From Lentinus brumalis (taxonomy: Eukaryota > Basidiomycota > Agaricomycetes > Polyporales > Polyporaceae): a DNA stretch of 64,000 bases. Below, in pieces: positions 37,068-48,026 of the stretch (positions are counted from its first letter, which is position 1; each line of letters opens with the position of its first letter). The position numbers and the translations under genes are program-made. The notes beneath the pieces are model-generated. The model saw only the letters and a program-made list of their open reading frames with translations. It had not been told where the DNA came from and did no database searches. Location of the stretch: positions 248,001 through 312,000 of the forward strand of contig MARA01000031.1 of assembly GCA_001792895.1 (NCBI GenBank), given 5' to 3'.

Positions 37068-38618
37068 ATGCCCCACGTGCATGTCCACGAGGATGTTCTC
37101 ATTGAGATATTCAAGATTGACTACGAAGAGTCATGTTTCTGTCGATGTCCTCAACCAGACATTGCTGCTCGCGACAAGGACCATGCATGCCATTGGACAC
37201 GTCTGATGCTCGTGTGCAGAGAGTGGCGGGCTGTCGCAGTCACGACCCCGAGCCTCTGGAAGGTGATACACGTGGACAAGAGCCTCAAGTGGCTGCGATT
37301 CTCACTTCCTCGCACCCGCACCTCGCCTCTTGACTTCATTTTCCGCAATGTCATGCTTGCGCTGGAGGCTATTCCTGTTATTTGCTCTGTATCACACCGC
37401 ATCCGCAAGCTGGGCCTCCCGGAGATGAACAACGCCGGCTTCACCTTGATTCGCCGCACGATTTTCAAGACAGAGCTTCCTCTCCTGGAGGAGCTTGACC
37501 TCTCTATCAGCAGCGAGATAGGCATGATGATCAGAGCGGCTCCTCTGGGATTTACCCCGGATCACTTCCCAAAACTCCATACTTTCCGTCTCTCGTGCTT
37601 CCTCATCGACTTCAAGCCGAATGCCTACAAGAACCTCAGGCGCCTCGACCTTCGTGGATGTACCGTTTCGTCAATGTTTGGCGGCCTGTACTCGTACGAG
37701 CAACTGATCGACATGCTCGACGGGTGCAAAGCTCTCGAAGAGCTCCAGCTCCAGCAGTCCATCTCCACCATCGTCCTCATCAACCTCCCTCCGGAGAGAG
37801 AGCACCGCGTCATCAGGCTGGCGAAGGTTCGGAAGTTCGTCATCTGGGACAAGACCCCGGTGGTCGCGCGATTCCTCTCGTACATCGATCTTCCAATCGA
37901 GTCGTCCATGCGCATCGTGGGCACGTACGACAGCCGGACGAACATTCGCACAGCGAGGGATGCTTTTGTCTCCCTGCTTCCCATGAATCGGAGTGGCTTC
38001 CCGATCCTGCGCGCCGTCGACCGCGCCGATCTCGCATTTTTTCAGACGCACGCGAAGCTCCGGGCATGGCGCGGAGATACGAAGGTTACGTTTAAGCTCC
38101 GCAGCTCGACGGACAGAAAGTGGGAGTTCTATTTCAACCGCGGGCTCAACGAGTTCCGCGACGTCTTCGCCGGAGCTCCGCTGCAGGAACTCAAACTTCT
38201 CGGCGATATGGGAGGCGTCCCGAAGGACTCGACGACCTGGAGAGACACCTTTGCGGCGTATCCTACACTCAAGCGGCTCCTAGTCACAGGATATCGAAGT
38301 CCCATTCCTATGCTCCGTGCGCTCGCGGAGAGCCCCTCAGCGCCCGGTGACTCGGCGCCTGGCAGCGCGCAGGTGGTGGCTCCAAGGCTTGATTACGTTC
38401 AGCTTCAGTATCTTCCTTGGTACGGAGATTACATGGATACCTTGGTAGAGACTTTGCGACAGCGAATGTCGCGCGGAGCGGCCAAACTGGATACTTTTGA
38501 CATCGAGTTTCTCGTGCGCGAAGAGGACAAGATCAAGTGCGAGCGTTCCCTGAGTGTGCACCACGACGAACTGCGCTCGCTTGTCTCCAACGTCCGTCAC
38601 GAGCTGGAGTTTGTGTAG
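37068..38618 (+). CDS. F-box/LRR-like protein
   Basis: Single exon, 516 residues. The F-box begins at residue 5 (VHEDVLIEIFKIDYEE) and continues through WTRLMLVCREWRAVAVTTPSLW. Leucine-rich segments follow (FPKLHTFRLSCFLI, YKNLRRLDLRGC, CKALEELQLQQ), then the family's C-terminal block with LDYVQLQYLPWYGDYM. The N-terminus is so close to the F-box that a short upstream exon may be missing; the CAG just before the ATG (37061-37063) could be its acceptor. Confidence 0.8.
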   Translation: MPHVHVHEDVLIEIFKIDYEESCFCRCPQPDIAARDKDHACHWTRLMLVCREWRAVAVTTPSLWKVIHVDKSLKWLRFSLPRTRTSPLDFIFRNVMLALEAIPVICSVSHRIRKLGLPEMNNAGFTLIRRTIFKTELPLLEELDLSISSEIGMMIRAAPLGFTPDHFPKLHTFRLSCFLIDFKPNAYKNLRRLDLRGCTVSSMFGGLYSYEQLIDMLDGCKALEELQLQQSISTIVLINLPPEREHRVIRLAKVRKFVIWDKTPVVARFLSYIDLPIESSMRIVGTYDSRTNIRTARDAFVSLLPMNRSGFPILRAVDRADLAFFQTHAKLRAWRGDTKVTFKLRSSTDRKWEFYFNRGLNEFRDVFAGAPLQELKLLGDMGGVPKDSTTWRDTFAAYPTLKRLLVTGYRSPIPMLRALAESPSAPGDSAPGSAQVVAPRLDYVQLQYLPWYGDYMDTLVETLRQRMSRGAAKLDTFDIEFLVREEDKIKCERSLSVHHDELRSLVSNVRHELEFV

Positions 38619-38790
38619 ACGGTAGGTTACCTTCTTCTACTGGGACGATCTCACGCTCACATCCATCTTCCCGCCAGGATTGCTGACATACGGTACCATG
38701 TACAAGAATTATCGGTATCCAGTGAACATCCGTGAATCTATATTACATAGGCTTGGAAGGCGGCTCGTCTCGTATGCAATCTATTGTACA

Positions 38791-40973
38791 TCAGTTCTTC
38801 GCCCCCTCGCGCTTTCCATCCTTCGGCATCAGGCCGAGCTCCTGTGCCTTGATCTGGATGGCCTGCGGAACCAAAGGTCAGCCGTGTACTTGGCGCGGAG
38901 CACGATCATGAGGACTTACCAGCGTCTTAGACAGGAAGCGAGAAGTGAAGAAGTCGCCGGTGGCGAACCAGAGCTGCGCAAGAAGTCTTTCAGCGCAACA
39001 TCTAACGCCAGTCACGATGCAGACCTACCCCAGGATGTCCGGAGGGACGGTAGCTGCCCTTAATCTCACCCTCGTCGTCGAGGCCGTACACCTCCTCGGT
39101 CTGCTCGATCACGTTCTTGCCGAGCAGCTCGGCGTTGGCCTCTCGCATGTGGATGTACCCCGTTCTGTCAAGGTTCACCGCCGTTAGCTTGATTAGCGGT
39201 GGTGGACCGGGGAAAGACGCCACTTACGCGAACACAACGACATCGGCAGACAATTCAGTCCCGTCGGTCAGGACGATGCCGTCGCGCGTGAAGTGCTTGA
39301 TCCCATGGCCGGCCTTGACCTTGATCCTTCCGTCTGCGATGAGGTCTGCGCCTCCCTTGTCCATCCCTGCAGGGGTTAGTGGTCAGCAAATGCCATAACT
39401 AGACTGCGGTTAATTGACTGACAGTATCCTGTCATGGTGTCAGCGCTGGCCTACTAAACTTTGATTGGGATGGGCGACTCACCTCCCAGGCGCTCGAAGA
39501 CGAGCGGGTAGACTCCCTGTCCCTCGGGACCCAAGTCGAAGTTGACGCCGCCCTTGCGCAGCTTCTCGTGCAGCTCCTTGTTAGCCTCCCACGCAGAATC
39601 CTGATCAGCAATGAGGATTTTCTTGAGAAGCCCGAGCGGCATCCCCGCGAAGCGGAAGTCGGCGACCTCGAGCGGAACGTTCTCCGGGAAGGCACCTCTG
39701 ACCTGCCCGCAGACGTAATCACGCGTCATGACACACGAGCGCGACCGCTGGACCATCGTGACCGACTTCGCACCACGGAGCGCGAGGTCCTGGCAGACGT
39801 CAATGGAGCTGTTCCCCGCCCCGATGACGATCGCGTTCTGACCGGCGAAGAGCTCGCCGCCAGGGAATGCGGAGGAATGGAGGATGCGGCCGCGGAACCG
39901 CTCTATATCGGGCACGTTGGGGATGTTCGGTCGCCCAAGGGTGCCTGTGGCGAGGACGATGTGCGCCGGGTGCAACTTGACGGGGACGCCGTTGCGGAGG
40001 ACGATCACGTCCCACACATGGTTCTTCTCGTCGTATATGGGTCGCGACTGGAGCTCGGAGTTGGTCCAGACGACCAGGTCCTGGATGGACGCGTAGTGCT
40101 CCATCCAGTCGCTGAGCTTGTCACGAGGAGTGAACTCTGGCCAGTTCGAGGGAAAGGGCTGGTATAGAACTGACCCAGTCCGAAATAACATCAGCGGAAG
40201 CGCCGCGAGAGAGAGGAAGCGGCCGAGGCTTACGAGTATGGTGCTTCCTCGTGGTATGCAGGGTCAATGTCGGGTAGCGCTTCCTCCACGTATCGCCGAC
40301 GCGAGCGTGCCGCTCAATGACCAAGGTGGGGATGTTCATCTGCTTGAATCGTGCCGCTATCTGGAGGCCAGTCTGCGCAGCGCCCACTGCATGCAGCGTC
40401 AGCGAAAGATGAGAGGCGTGAATAGCGATGGAAAACGTTACATATGATGACCTGAGGATTGGTCTCGACACTGTGGACCCACTTCTCGTAGTCCTTCTGC
40501 ATGTGCCTCTCAGCAATACCGGTCACGTCATCCCGCCAAGGCAGGATACTGAGTTCCTCATGACCAGGCAGGTCGGACACCATGGTCAAGAGGGTGAATG
40601 CCCGATACTCGCCATCCGTGTCGGCCAAGAGGCGGGCTATAGCATGGCCATGACCGTGCTTCGACTCGAAAGTGAATGCGAGCTCGACACCGGTACCGCG
40701 ATTCAGGGCGGCCGGGAAGGTGCGAGGAGCAAGGTCCGTTGTCTCGTCCAGCTTGACGGCGGAGATATGGGCCTGGGCCAACGTCCGCGAGAGGTAAGAT
40801 GAGATCTTCTCTCGACCGGCGAGGGAACGGATGTCCCACGTGAAGACCAGCAGGTCCCGCAGCCACCCGTCAGGGAGGAAGAGGTTCGAGAAGGACTTGA
40901 CGTCCCCATTTTGCAACGCCGACGAGCAAGCGGAGAGCCAGGTAGAAGCTACGTGGTGCGGGTTCAGAGACAT
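38791..40973 (-). CDS. FAD-dependent monooxygenase with N-terminal NTF2-like domain
   Basis: Eight exons: 40973-40442, 40386-40234, 40169-39483, 39428-39423, 39366-39228, 39164-39029, 38973-38920 and 38862-38791; 592 residues. Residues 1-165 look like an NTF2/SnoaL-type fold. The flavoprotein part follows: FAD motif GAAQTG (179-184), the FMO fingerprint FRGRILHSSAF (320-330), the NADPH motif GAGNSS (345-350) and FATGD near the end. The family oxygenates small nucleophilic or carbonyl substrates using NADPH and O2; the substrate is unknown. No signal peptide, so cytosolic. Exon 4 is just six nucleotides (GATACT, 39428-39423) and supplies the Gly-Tyr of the conserved ERLGGYW.DKGG stretch; both flanking introns (54 and 56 nt) have good borders and the frame is kept only if it is included. 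An AT-rich TATA-like box lies near 41018-41024. Confidence 0.9.
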
Positions 40974-43414
40974 GTTGTGAGGGGGAGGGATGTTGGCGAT
41001 GGTGCGGTCCTGCTCACTATTTATGCGTGAAGGAGCGTTGGTGAATATGCAGGCGCGCAAAATGTCTCGGACTGGGCCGCGGCATTCAGCGCACCGCTCT
41101 ATCATTGACCGCTAGCCTGCGTATCAGGCGTGGTCAGTGCGCCGCAGAGTCGTAAAAAGCTAGGAAGTCCTACCAGGACGAACTTACGGCAATTGATGTC
41201 CACTAACGGATAGGCATCATCATGCGACGGCTCTCGTTCGCAACGGACAACTCCGTCACACAGGTACCGGCTGGATCACCCCTGACGTTCCTACTTCCAT
41301 GGGGTATGCCCCGGGCCTTGGAGTTCAGTTCGGGCAGGTTTTCGCCGGCGGAACGCTCCGTCTCTTCAGCAAGGTGCGATGGACACGGACGCATACCAGT
41401 CCTCGGGTGAAGACATTGAATACGCAGTTGCACCTTCCAAGGAACGTCTCCCGACCGATAGCGGAAAAACGAGGTTGCCTTGACTCAACAAGCATGCTCC
41501 CGAAGCTGGAATGGCGTTCATGGGTTAGGTTGACGTACGGCAGATCTGTGCACACGGTATCAGCTGCGGCCGCCAGAGGGGAGCGAAAGCTAGAGAAGAT
41601 TTGAACAAACCTGGCCGGGCGTTGTGGCACGCTTCTAGAGCGGCGCTCATAGACTCCTGGCATGAGGTGAACTCTATTCGCACCGCGCCAAATACAAATC
41701 CCGACAATTGATACCTGACACGAAGCATCCCTTTGTTCGACAAATCCGAAGGCACGACGAGCGTAGAAATCACTGTTAGGATGGATAGCGCTCAGCCTGT
41801 ATCGCTCCTTGGCGCACTAACGGTAATCATTGTACTCACCGATGGACTAGAAACACACTATTTATCGGAGCGCACAGCGCGCACAACGTGAATCGAACTG
41901 TTCTAGTCGCCAAAACCATCAAGTGGCATATGAGGCCGGACGTGACCATTGTGCCAAGGTACCTGTGGAGTTGTGAGGTGTATCGTGGTTGATTAATCAC
42001 GAGTGCGGATTCAACGCGGGGATATTCCACAAGCGCGCAGTTCGACGCCACCATGCCGCCGGACTCCTCGCCTGCGTAAAACTTACCATGACAGCGGTGT
42101 CACCCCGCTCCGCTTTGCTACAGCCATGGCGCCCCGTCTGGTCTCGGAATCGCAGTAAGGCTTTGCCCGCACCGGCTGCGCAGGGCACGGTGCGTGCCAA
42201 CTCAGTGCTACAATCACCGCGATTCTGGGAGAGAAGGCGGCGAGAGTGTGTAATGGGAGGGCGCCATGAGCCTACGGAGGTTTGTCATAGTACGGCGGCG
42301 ATGATCCTTGCGCTGCGAACGTGTCATGCAGAGACAACGTCAGCGTGAACGGCGATTGTACCGACGCATTAGCTTATGACCGTGGGCGGCGCAGGGACAC
42401 TTCGGTATACAGTGGCGCGATGGATGCCCCGTTTACACGTCACCGGTCGGACAAAGGCCGCGTGGCGTCTGCCTGAGAGCAGTCAGCCAACAGCAAATTC
42501 CGTGAAATGTAGCATGGAATCACCTGGTAGAGCTCAGTAGCTAGAGTTCCCGAAATGATATCTCCAGCAAATTCGCAACAATATCATCACATAGCGGACG
42601 ACGCTCCGTTGAGTTACACGCAAGCCGAGGATGCCCGGGAAGGTCCCTGTTGTCTACCCATGTGTGTTGACATGTCGCTGCAACTGGAAGCGATGTCGCT
42701 CGCGCAAGTACGGACTCTGCGGAGGATGATGAGTGGATTCGCCTTGCCAAGCGTCGACGGGAGCTAATCAACTCTGAGCGTGCCGCTTACCGCGCGAGAC
42801 CGGTTAGTCGAATCAACCGAGCGAAGTCATCCCCAACGTAGTATGTAGAAAATGGTGTGAAGACGCGCGGGGAGACGTTTGATAGCAGTGGCCTGTCTGT
42901 GTTCGACATTGTACGATGGACAGCGAGGTTGCGGACGGTGGGTCCTGGAACTTCGGACTTCGCGCCGGGGGAAGATCGGCATTGAAGGTCATGAAGAGGA
43001 AGGGCTATGGGAAGAACCACGCTCATTCGGCTTTGCCGAGCGGCCGTGTCTCCGGGTGCGGGAGATTCTACCCAGAGGTGTTTGTCGGGGTCTAGCCGTG
43101 TGATTATGTCGTTTTCCACGGTATGAGGAGAAGCCCCGAATTCGATGACATACAAAAGTGCTTCAGCAGAAGGGAAGAATAAGAGCCGCATGCTACTTCG
43201 TCCTGTACCTAAGCACAGTGGGTAGAATCACGTCAGCTAGACGAGGAAGGAGCACTCGGGGAGAAAACTCACCAGTCAGCAGACTGCGACCGTGCAGGGG
43301 GGCGCGGCTGAGAGTGGTGTTACGAGTCAGTTGTAAATACGCATACGTGACCATAGCACGCACCCGTCAATACGATGACTGCCGTTGTATGACGAGCCGA
43401 GCGTTCTTCTACGA
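40974..43414. other. Gene-poor stretch
   Basis: 2.4 kb without a supported gene. The longest frame (42787-43191, minus, 134 codons) shows no domain, intron or signal peptide. I see no transposon ends or tandem repeats. Confidence 0.45.
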
Positions 43415-45109
43415 CTAATCTGCCGTCCACCACTCGAAATTGCCGGTCAGCGACTTGAGCTCTTCCTCATACACACCCAATGTATCCTCCAGCTGCTCCC
43501 CCACTTCTTCCGGTGGTCCTGCCTTTGACGTGGACAGAGTGAGCGCCAAATTCTCCAGCTTCGGCAGTCCATGGTCAATGCGGCGTCGAAGGACCGTCAC
43601 AAGGGCCTCGATGAGCCCCTGTTGCCAGTCAACATACGCGAGGGTGAGGGAACGAAGTTCCGGGCAGACGATTCGCTCCGACGACTGTTCGTCCGAGCCC
43701 GCACCAGATGGCTCAGACGAGTCGGACGCATCGGAAGGAAGAAAAGGAGAGGACCGAGCGAGCGCAAGCAGGAACGTGAGCGGAGAGCCTTGTGCTGTCA
43801 CGTCGATGATCTGGAGCGCAGGAAAGCCGTCGAGGAAGGAGAGGTGGTCGTCGATGCTCGAGATGGTATCCAGATCTCCGTTGATCTCGAGTTGCTTGAT
43901 CGGTGCTCCAGCGAACAGGAGACGGAATTCGCGTAACGCGGCGTCGAGATAGAAGGATCCATCGTCGCACTTGGAGCCGACCACTTTGAGGCTGACTTTG
44001 GCGCCTCCGACGGTTCCCTTGAGTGCGACGTCGAAATCCTGCCAGCAGTTGATCGAGGCGCTGGTAACAGATTGAAGAATCGGTATGCCGGACCTATCTG
44101 TGGGGAGGAGGGAGGGGAACGCGTCGACCATCCGCGCGTCGGACAGCCTCCTTGCCAAAGGGTGGCAAACCCGCAGCGTGACTTCCGGAGATAGATGCAT
44201 GCCGGCGAGGAAGGAGGAGGTGACCGACGGCAAATCCCAGATCACGAGCTTACGGAGCTTCGGTAGGTTGAGCGTGATCGCATGGTCCGGCGGTGTGCGG
44301 TTTGGTAGGCGAGATAGTAGGCGACGGAGACGGAGCTCTTTGAGTTCGAGACAGCCTTGCAGAACTCTCAGAAAATCGCTGTAACTGACAGACGAGTCGT
44401 TGAAGACAGGTCCCTCAAGAGCTAAACAGTGAAGTTTGCAGAGAGCCTTAGCGTATAGGGAAATTGGGACGAAGGAAAGGCGAAGGGTTCTTAACTTGGA
44501 GAGCTCGGTAATCCTCAGTTCAGGCAGCCCGAAAGTTGGGGCTACAAAGGGATGGCTGGGGTCCAGGATTTCAATCTCGTCTAGCACAGGCATGAGAGCG
44601 TCGAAGAGGCATCTCAGCGGTGCCACCAGCTCCTGGGATAAGGCGGACTGGTAGATGAACTTCTGGATGCGGTTGGTGTGTGGGAGGAGAAATAACAACG
44701 ACTGCGAAGGATGGTATTTGTCGGTGACCAGCAGTCGGATTGGCAAGGACCCCGACCGTAATAATGCCAATTCTACCCAACTCTTGTTTTTGCCGACCTC
44801 GATGAGCTGCCATAGGGAAGGAGCAGATACTCCGAGGTCTCGCCAATGCCGACAAACCAGCATGAGCGGCAGCCAGTGGGAACGATAACACCGTTCATTC
44901 TTCAGCGCGCAGGTGTGCAGTGCGCCTTCCATCCGGGCATCGTATGCGTGGAATACTTGGACGAGAAGTTCATTCGGCAAACGCTTGATGTACCCCGTCT
45001 CCCCGTTGTAGCTGGAGCCTCGTACAACCTGACGCTCCATAAATCAGCGTGAGATGATGCTCCAAGTCACGCTTCAACGTGAGTCCGGACGGTAACTCAC
45101 ATGGGTCAT
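43415..45109 (-). CDS. F-box/LRR-like protein, tandem copy 1
   Basis: A 9-nt first exon (45109-45101, Met-Thr-His) is spliced through a 72-nt intron to a long exon (45028-43415), giving 540 residues. Without that exon the frame would start at an ATG inside the intron (45040) and give almost the same protein. The spliced form is preferred because the neighbour at 45590 has the same layout. F-box: KRLPNELLVQVFHAYD then LPLMLVCRHWRDLGVSAPSLWQLIEVG. Leucine-rich segments and the acidic, Ser-rich loop SDASDSSEPSGAGSDEQSSE follow. Closest relative in the window is 45590-47234. Confidence 0.82.
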
Positions 45110-45589
45110 TTCTCAGGCTTCTTGCTCCCGCCGATGATAGTACTTCCTGCCAAAAGATGGGCATCCGTTCAGTTTTGTGCCTCCAGCGTTTTTTCAGTGA
45201 GCATGCGTACTGAGGGAGCAATTATAGTCAGCTGAAGCGCATGTCCGCCGTCTTCGCTGGCAACATTTTCACCGTCGGTAAATGCCGAGCGGATGTTGAA
45301 TCTAGATAGTGTACATATTCGCCGCCATGAAGCACGATCCATCCTTGGTTAGTCCAGCAGTGATACCAATGCAACGAAATGATACTCTGATAAGACACTG
45401 AGCGAGCTAGGGGTACAGGAATAACAGAATAGGGAGAAGCGCAAGCAGGCTTTGCTGGCCGTGCCGCATCCGAACCGGTCAGTTTTCCTAGAGGCGGCCG
45501 CCGTGTTATTATTCATGTACATTGCGTTATATCAAGGGCGATACGCACCATGGGCGTATAATACTTGCGCCGAGAGAGCCATCGTCTGA
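45110..45589. other. Spacer between tandem F-box genes
   Basis: No feature recognised; holds the upstream region of one tandem F-box gene and the 3' flank of the other. Confidence 0.45.
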
Positions 45590-47234
45590 TTAGTCCACCA
45601 GCTCGTACTTGAGCTTCGTGACCAGCGGCTGCAGGACCCCCAGATGCGCATTCAGCAACGGCCACAGCTGCGTCTCAGACAACTCTTGCGTAGGAGACTC
45701 TCTCTTAGCGAGGAGAGCCAGCTCCTGCAGTTTCGGCAAGCCGCCCTCGAGGCGGCGTCGCAGGACCATCAGCAGGATGTCAATGAACTCTTGTCGCCAC
45801 TGGTCATATTCGAGGGCGAGCGAGGTGAGCTGTGGACAGATAAGAGACACCGAATCGGAAGAGCCCGAATGCGAGTCGGAGGGGTAGAAAGTAGCGGTCA
45901 ATGGATGACACTGGGGTTGACCGAAAGCTCGGAGGAGTGTGGTCGGAGACCCGCACCCCGAAACCTTGAGCAACCGAAGCGCAGGGTAACCAGCGAAGAA
46001 TCGGAGGTGATGGTGGATATCGGGGACCACGTCCCAATCTCCAGCAATCTCTAGACACTCGAGAGGTGCGCCGTCGAAGAGGGCGGCGAACTGCTCCTGC
46101 GCCTCCTGGAGGTAGAACGTCCCGGGATCCCGTATGCTGCCGGCGATCTTGAGGGTGATTTTCGCGGCGTCCGTCCAGCCTTTGAGCGCAACCTTGGAAT
46201 CGTGCCAGCAGTCGATGCTGGCGTTTGTGATGGACTGAAGGATCGGTAGGGTTGACCGATCTATAGGAAGGAGCGAGTCGAAGCTTTCGGTATAGAGAGC
46301 GTCGCTCAGCCCCCCTGGCCACTGTACGCATAGCCTCAGCGTAACTTGCGGCGACAAAGCCACCATGGGAAGAAAGCTGGATGTCGTCCAGGGGTGGTCC
46401 TCTATGACCAGCTTTCGCAGCTTCGGCAAGACGACCACAGCACTTTCTATTGCCAGTCCTTGGTTGAAGTTTGCAAGATGACGTAGAACACGATGCAGGC
46501 GGAGCTCCTTGAGCCTGGCGCACCGGCGAAGGGCGCCCAAGAAGTCTTCAAGCGTCAGCAACTTGCTGTAGAAGACTTTGTCACTCAGCGACATACAATG
46601 AAGCTGAGAAAACATAGAGTCGTCGAAGGGGAGAGGATAGAAGGACAGACGCAAGGTCCGCAGCATCGGATGTTCCGCAAAGCGATGGTGGGGTATGTTG
46701 GAGTTTTCCGCCGCCCCATCTGCCGCAATAACGACCTCGCTCAGAAGGGGGAGGGGGCAGTGGAAGAGAAGCTGGAGTGGCGGTGGGCATGTCTGGGAGC
46801 GGTCGACGACGATCATCTGGATGCGTTCTTTGTGGGGAATTATGAACGATAGCGTCCGTGACTCCGAGAACCGGTCCGTAAACAGGAGCCGGATAGGCAA
46901 GGGCGCAGATCGTGCCAACGCGAGCTTCACCCAGCGCAGGTTGTCGCCGACTTCGATGAGTTGCCACAGGGAAGGCGTCGATACTCCGAGGGCTCGCCAA
47001 TGCCGACACACCAGCATCAGCGAAATCCAACGGCAGCGCGGCCGTCCGTTCTTCTGGTCGTGTCCCTTCTGCTCTCCGGCATCATATGCGTGGAAGATGT
47101 CGATGAGGAGTTCGTTGGGCAAACGGGGACTGAACTTAGCCCGACCAGTCCCATCGAGAGTCTGCAAAGTTTCATGCAAGGGGTATTGAAGGAGGGTTGC
47201 TAAACACGCAGTAGGACGTACTTACGTTCTTCAT
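45590..47234 (-). CDS. F-box/LRR-like protein, tandem copy 2
   Basis: A 9-nt first exon (47234-47226, Met-Lys-Asn), a 64-nt intron and a long exon (47161-45590) give 526 residues. F-box: PRLPNELLIDIFHAYDAG then ISLMLVCRHWRALGVSTPSLWQLIEVG, nearly the same wording as the gene at 43415. Both share the DRST/DRSGxPILQS.T.ASI.CW block, so they arose by tandem duplication. The C-terminal halves have drifted more than the F-box, as expected if they recognise different targets. Confidence 0.82.
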
Positions 47235-48026
47235 ACCAGACCGATCAGGGATCGAACAGGCACTCCGACTTCGACTGGAAACCTTGGCTCGTCGGAGCGT
47301 GGGCCTATCAAATGTTTACCTACGAAGATGTCATCAACGATTCGACGATGACATCAATGCTTCACCACCATACCTTCCAGTGATTAGGGGAGGTCAGAGT
47401 GGGCGATTCTGACGAGGATTTTGGTCCGGCAGCGTTTTCAGATGCGCCTTCGGATTTACTCGGGTATCGCGGATTCTGGAAAAGCGAGTCTGGAGCCGCT
47501 TTTGCCTCCCAGAATCGCGGATTTGGCTCCTCGATGTTGCGACGGTGTTCCTTTGCATGAATCAGCTCAAGTTCACAACGCGAGATATGGCTAGACAGAA
47601 TGGGGAGGTCAATGTAGATGTCGATTCTGGAGAGATTCTGAGCCTCCGATTCCCCAGACCATCCCAGAATCGCCCCAACACTCAGGCCAGAATCACCTAC
47701 TTACTCTGACTCCCCCTAGAAAATGAGTCCACACCTGAGGCGACGTGATAAACCTCGTCAAACTTGAAGTGTATGCCACTGCGGCGTTTGCTGGCGCGGC
47801 GTATGCCGGGACGGCGCTAAGTTCATCTAGCGATCATCGCACCCACAACGAATGTTAACCTCCTCCTCCTCCCCACTAGATTTATGTAGTCCGAAGCTGA
47901 AGATCACATATGTCTGGTGAGCACAGCAGACCTGACCATTACTTCCGTGACCCAATGCACTACAATTACATACAGATGGTTCTCCTCGACACCCTGGAAT
48001 CGAACTTTCGAGCTTACACTTCGCAC
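47235..48026. other. Spacer containing a repeat-like element
   Basis: Apart from the element at 47385-47718, no feature is seen. Confidence 0.4.
47385..47718. mobile_element. Possible small MITE with GATTCTG motifs
   Basis: The left end TAGGGGAGGTCAGAGT and the right end ACTCTGACTCCCCCTA are near-perfect inverted repeats. The motif GATTCTG or its complement CAGAATC occurs about seven times inside, several of them as inverted pairs. No coding capacity in 334 bp. No clear target-site duplication is visible, so class and exact borders are uncertain. Confidence 0.45.

Noticed and set aside
42787..43191. 134-codon minus-strand frame in the 41-43 kb gap
   Set aside because: No domain, no signal peptide, no introns or promoter motif; length is within chance for this GC content.
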